In this document: positions 60,672-64,000 of the stretch, piece after piece
Layout: each line of letters starts with the position of its first letter
How positions within the stretch are numbered: position 1 is the first letter of the stretch
Source: Pseudomonas sp. MIACH
Lineage (GTDB): Bacteria; Pseudomonadota; Gammaproteobacteria; Pseudomonadales; Pseudomonadaceae
Length of the DNA stretch: 64,000 nt
Assembly: GCF_001269925.1 (NCBI RefSeq)
Contig: NZ_LHVO01000051.1
Location: forward strand, 172,375 to 236,374
Direction of reading: 5' to 3'
The notes under the pieces: generated by a model
Database searches by the model: none
What the model saw: only the letters and a program-made list of their open reading frames with translations
What the model was told of the DNA's origin: nothing
Position numbers and translations under genes: made by a program

Positions 60672-61490
60672 ATGTCAGCTGTGGAAACCGTCGACAGCCA
60701 GGCGGGCGCCCAGCAGGAGTTGCCGTTTGCCATGGTGTACGGCCAGGCGGTGCTGGAAATGCCGCTGGACCTGTACATTCCGCCGGACGCCCTGGAAGTC
60801 TTCCTTGAGGCGTTCGAGGGGCCGTTGGACTTGCTGCTGTACCTGATCCGCAAACAGAACATCAACATCCTCGACATCCCGGTGGCGGAAATCACCCGCC
60901 AGTACATGGGCTATGTCGAGTTGATGCAGTCGGTACGTCTGGAACTGGCTGCCGAGTACCTGGTGATGGCCGCCATGCTCGCCGAGATCAAGTCGCGCAT
61001 GCTGTTGCCGCGCGCGGAGACGGTCGAGGCCGAAGAGGACGATCCGCGCGCCGAACTGATCCGCCGCCTGCAAGAATACGAGCGCTTCAAGGCTGCCGCC
61101 GAAGGCATCGACGGTTTGAGCCGCGTGGGTCGCGACGTGGTAGTCCCCAAGCTCGACGCCCCCGAAGCGCGGGCGCGTAAGCTGCTGCCGGACGTGAGCC
61201 TGGAAGAGTTACTGATGTCCATGGCCGAGGTGCTGCGCCGGGGCGATATGTTCGAACACCACCAGGTCAGCCGCGAGGCCCTGTCCACCCGCGAGCGCAT
61301 GAGCGATGTACTCGAACGCCTCAAGGGCGGCGGATTTGTGCCGTTTGTCGAGCTGTTCACCAAAGAGGAAGGGCGCCTGGGGGTGGTGGTGACCTTTATG
61401 GCGGTCCTCGAACTGGTCAAGGAATCCTTGGTCGAGCTGGTCCAGAATGAGCCTTTTGCGGCTATCCACGTGCGGGCGCGAGCCGAATAA
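60672..61490 (+). CDS. scpA: Segregation and condensation protein A
   Basis: Kleisin subunit that, with ScpB, binds SMC for chromosome condensation. It has 272 residues with the N-terminal LEAFEGPLDLLLYLIRKQN motif near 45-65, a central acidic linker and a C-terminal winged-helix half. ATG directly follows the yciO stop. Paired with scpB 12 bp downstream. Confidence 0.95.
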   Translation: MSAVETVDSQAGAQQELPFAMVYGQAVLEMPLDLYIPPDALEVFLEAFEGPLDLLLYLIRKQNINILDIPVAEITRQYMGYVELMQSVRLELAAEYLVMAAMLAEIKSRMLLPRAETVEAEEDDPRAELIRRLQEYERFKAAAEGIDGLSRVGRDVVVPKLDAPEARARKLLPDVSLEELLMSMAEVLRRGDMFEHHQVSREALSTRERMSDVLERLKGGGFVPFVELFTKEEGRLGVVVTFMAVLELVKESLVELVQNEPFAAIHVRARAE

Positions 61491-61502
61491 AGAGCTGAAT
61501 CG

Positions 61503-62408
61503 ATGAATCTGACTGAACCCCGCGAACTGGCCCCGTTGCTGGAGGCCTTTCTCCTGGCCTCGGGTAAACCGCAATCCCTGGAGCGTCTGTTCGAACTGTT
61601 TGAAGAAGCCGAACGCCCTGAACCGCCGGTGTTCAAGAAGGCGCTGGAAATTCTGCGCAAATCCTGCGACGGCCGTGCCTTTGAACTGCGCGAGGTGGCG
61701 TCGGGTTATCGCCTGCAGATCCGTGAGAAGTTTTCCCCGTGGGTCGGCCGCCTCTGGGAGGAGCGCCCGCAGCGCTATTCGCGGGCAATGCTGGAAACCA
61801 TGGCGCTGATTGCCTATCGACAGCCCATCACTCGCGGCGAAATCGAGGACGTGCGGGGCGTGGCGGTCAACAGCCATATCGTCAAGACGCTGCTGGAGCG
61901 CGAGTGGATCCGCATCGTCGGTTACCGCGACGTGCCCGGCAAACCGGCAATGTTCGCCACCACCAAGGTGTTCCTCGACCATTTCAACCTGAAAAACCTC
62001 GACGACCTGCCGCCCCTGGCCGAATTGCGCGAGATGGAGGCCGAGCCGGTCCTCGACTTCGACGACGCCCCGGTCCCGGCGAGCTTGCAGGAACTGGCCG
62101 ACGCCACGGCCGAGCCGAAGGACGAAACCAGTTTCCACACGTTGTTGCTGGAGCTGGACGACATGGAGCAGGGCATCAAGACCGACTTTGACGACTTGCT
62201 GCGCGATGGTGCAGCCGAGCCGGAAGCCCAGGTGAGCGTGGAGGTCGAACCGGAACCTGAGGAAGATATCCTCGGCGTGGCCGAAGCCCGCGAAAAACTC
62301 CTGGCCGCCGTCGCTGCCCTCGAACAACCGCCCCTGAGCGACGAGGAAGACGAAGCCCGGGCCCTGGCCGAGGCCATCGAGGCCGAACGCCGCCAGTTCG
62401 AAGACTGA
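61503..62408 (+). CDS. scpB: Segregation and condensation protein B
   Basis: 301 residues with two winged-helix domains (APLLEAFLLASGKPQSLERL; then METMALIAYRQPITRGEIED and RGVAVNSHIVKTLLEREWIR). The acidic C-terminal extension of about 110 residues (about 190-301) is longer than in Firmicutes. It forms a homodimer bound to ScpA and SMC. Confidence 0.94.
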   Translation: MNLTEPRELAPLLEAFLLASGKPQSLERLFELFEEAERPEPPVFKKALEILRKSCDGRAFELREVASGYRLQIREKFSPWVGRLWEERPQRYSRAMLETMALIAYRQPITRGEIEDVRGVAVNSHIVKTLLEREWIRIVGYRDVPGKPAMFATTKVFLDHFNLKNLDDLPPLAELREMEAEPVLDFDDAPVPASLQELADATAEPKDETSFHTLLLELDDMEQGIKTDFDDLLRDGAAEPEAQVSVEVEPEPEEDILGVAEAREKLLAAVAALEQPPLSDEEDEARALAEAIEAERRQFED

Positions 62409-62417
62409 TGCAGTCCA

Positions 62418-62430
62418 ATGTGGGAGGGGC
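62418..62430. repeat. REP remnant
   Basis: AATGTGGGAGGGG followed by unrelated sequence. It is a decayed half of the REP unit seen elsewhere, 10 bp after scpB. Confidence 0.4.
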
Positions 62431-62613
62431 GGTGCGCTGGGCACCACCGGTCGGCGGAAAAAACCATGACCTGGCGCTTATCGGCTAGTCTCTGATGCGC
62501 AATGCGCGCCATGCGCGTATGATTCGCGACCCTTTGCCGACCTATTCGGCCAAAGCCCCGCTTTCAACACTCTTCAGGCCACGCCTGAATCGACCCACCG
62601 GGAGGTGCTTAAG

Positions 62614-63861
62614 ATGAACGACAAAGACCAGAACGACAGCCAGGAAATCGGCCCTGCAGGCGAAAAGCTGCAAAAGGTGCTGGCGCGTATCGGCGTGGGC
62701 TCGCGCCGCGACGTCGAAGCCTGGATCACCCAGAAGCGCATCAAGGTCAACGGCGTCGAGGCCACCCTTGGCCAGCGCGTCGACCTGCACGATGCAATCA
62801 CCATTGATGGCAAGGTCATCAAGCGTGAAGAGGCCGCCGAATCGGTGCGCCGCGTGATCATGTACAACAAGCCCGATGGCGAGATCTGCACCCGTGACGA
62901 CCCGGAAGGCCGTCCGACCGTGTTCGACAAGATGCCCAAGCCCAAAGAAGGCCGCTGGATCAACATCGGTCGTCTCGACATCAACACCACCGGCTTGCTG
63001 ATGTTCACCACCGACGGTGAACTGGCCAACCGCCTGATGCACCCGTCCTACGAGATGGACCGCGAATACGCCGTGCGTGTACGTGGTGAAGTCGATGACG
63101 AGATGATCGAACGCCTCAAGGCCGGTGTCGTGCTGGAAGACGGCCCGGCCAAGTTCACCGACATCAAGCAAGCACCGGGCGGTGAAGGTTTCAACCACTG
63201 GTACCACTGCGTGGTGATGGAAGGCCGTAACCGTGAAGTACGTCGCCTGTGGGAATCCCAGGGCCTGGTGGTCAGCCGCCTGAAGCGCGTGCGTTTTGGC
63301 CCGGTGTTCCTCAACTCCGACCTGCCGATGGGCCGCTGGCGCGAAATGAGCCAGTACGAAGTCGACATCCTCAGCGCCGAAGTCGGCCTGACGCCGGTCG
63401 CCATGCCGCAGATGAACGCCAAGAGCAAAGACAAGCTCGATCGCATGCAGCGTAAATCGTCGCGCCCTGTGGCCCGCACCGAACGCGTTGCCCGCACCCT
63501 GCGCCCGGCGCTGGATGCACCGGCTACTGGCGGGCGTATCTCGCGTCAACCGCATATCGAAGGCGAGCGTCGCCCAACCGCGCCCTCGCGTCAGGAAGGC
63601 GAGCGTGCTCCACGCACCCCACGCCCAGCCGGTCGTGGCGACGCGCCAAGCGGTGGTCGCGGTAATCGCGGTGAAGCCGGTCGCGGTGCTCCGGCATCCG
63701 ATCGTCCAGCCGACAGCGCCAACACCAAGCGCCCAGCCAAGCCAGCGCCGAAAAAACGCCCAGGCCTGAAACTGGTGGCGGACGAGCCGTCGGGCAAGCG
63801 CCGTGGCGCACCGGCCGGTTCGGGTCAGCGTCCTGGTTTTGGTCGTAAGAAGCCGCAGTGA
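62614..63861 (+). CDS. rluB: 23S rRNA pseudouridine(2605) synthase RluB
   Basis: 415 residues. The S4 RNA-binding domain (about 15-65, EKLQKVLARIGVGSRRDVEA) precedes the catalytic RsuA/RluB domain, with the active Asp in NIGRLDINTTGLLMFT and GRNREVRRLWESQGL. About 150 C-terminal residues are Arg/Pro/Ala-rich and disordered, well beyond the 291-residue E. coli protein. ATG at 62614 follows GGGAGG. It ends before a strong terminator. Confidence 0.95.
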   Translation: MNDKDQNDSQEIGPAGEKLQKVLARIGVGSRRDVEAWITQKRIKVNGVEATLGQRVDLHDAITIDGKVIKREEAAESVRRVIMYNKPDGEICTRDDPEGRPTVFDKMPKPKEGRWINIGRLDINTTGLLMFTTDGELANRLMHPSYEMDREYAVRVRGEVDDEMIERLKAGVVLEDGPAKFTDIKQAPGGEGFNHWYHCVVMEGRNREVRRLWESQGLVVSRLKRVRFGPVFLNSDLPMGRWREMSQYEVDILSAEVGLTPVAMPQMNAKSKDKLDRMQRKSSRPVARTERVARTLRPALDAPATGGRISRQPHIEGERRPTAPSRQEGERAPRTPRPAGRGDAPSGGRGNRGEAGRGAPASDRPADSANTKRPAKPAPKKRPGLKLVADEPSGKRRGAPAGSGQRPGFGRKKPQ

Positions 63862-63877
63862 TGTAACCGCTGCACAC

Positions 63878-63907
63878 AAACGCCAACCCTAGGGTTGGCG
63901 TTTTTTT
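63878..63907 (+). terminator. Intrinsic terminator after rluB
   Basis: An ACGCCAACCCT / AGGGTTGGCGT perfect stem followed by seven T residues, 16 bp after the stop. Confidence 0.95.
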
Positions 63908-63927
63908 GCCTTGGAATAGGGGTAAAA

Positions 63928-64000
63928 CATGTGGGAGGGGGCTTGCTCCCGATAGCGGTGTATCAGCTTGCCAATCCGGCGACTGACGCACCGCTATCGG
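63928..64000. repeat. REPIN, cut by the window end
   Basis: Begins ACATGTGGGAGGGGGCTTGC and ends in CCGCTATCGG, the start of the inverted copy. The rest lies outside the window. Confidence 0.8.

Noticed and set aside
1..64000. CRISPR arrays, insertion sequences, integrases or phage genes
   Set aside because: No regularly spaced direct repeats and no transposase, integrase or phage structural motifs were seen. All repeats fit REP families.

Overview
The window is a chromosomal segment from a fluorescent Pseudomonas, most likely the P. fluorescens subgroup. The assignment rests on the tol-pal, ruv, aspS, arc, gcv and cpx gene sets, on a TyrR-type regulator of glycine cleavage, on an OprD porin, and on many short REP palindromes (GTGGGAGGGGGCTTGCTCCC) that are typical of these genomes. 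No rRNA, CRISPR array, insertion sequence or prophage was found. The species was inferred from protein content, not from a database search.

Layout. 1-9.3 kb: the start of panE, yajQ, an mscS channel, an OprD-type porin, HIT/slyX, a membrane-anchored cold-shock-domain protein, a Dps-like ferritin, a small ribbon-helix-helix protein, fmdB and aspS. 9.4-19.8 kb: yebC, ruvCAB, ybgC-tolQRAB-pal-cpoB (cell-envelope constriction), queE-queC (7-deazaguanine synthesis) and a tRNA-Lys. 20-21.1 kb: a flavodoxin-fold oxidoreductase and a MerR regulator.

21.2-35.9 kb holds the most unusual part: eleven tightly packed minus-strand genes that look like one operon. In transcription order they encode an acyl carrier protein fused to a zinc ribbon, two intact and two degenerate ketosynthases, a 958-residue fusion of a class III aminotransferase with a cyanobacterial-type acyl-ACP reductase, two short-chain dehydrogenases, and an export set (outer-membrane DUF1302-type protein, LolA-like periplasmic protein, RND/MMPL transporter). 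I infer that it builds a fatty or polyketide chain on its own ACP, releases it as an aldehyde, aminates it and moves it to the envelope. The product is not known to me.

36-46 kb: nadA, an RDD membrane protein, a CspA-type protein and the glycine catabolism genes gcvH-gcvP-sdaA-gcvT, preceded by the enhancer-binding regulator gcsR. A sigma-54 promoter and three TGTAGCG dyads lie in between. 46.4-53.5 kb: the arginine deiminase operon arcD-arcA-arcB-arcC plus a DUF5064 gene, with a second arcD-like antiporter facing away from it. 53.5-64 kb: a CoA-transferase, cpxR-cpxP-cpxA with a CpxR-type box and an internal terminator, yciI/yciB, then yciV-yciO-scpA-scpB-rluB.

Housekeeping functions dominate, and genes of one pathway sit together: recombination (ruv), envelope (tol-pal), queuosine precursor (queE/queC), glycine to serine to pyruvate (gcv/sdaA), arginine fermentation (arc) and chromosome condensation (scp). 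REPIN-type repeats fill several gaps, including gaps inside the arc and gcv operons.
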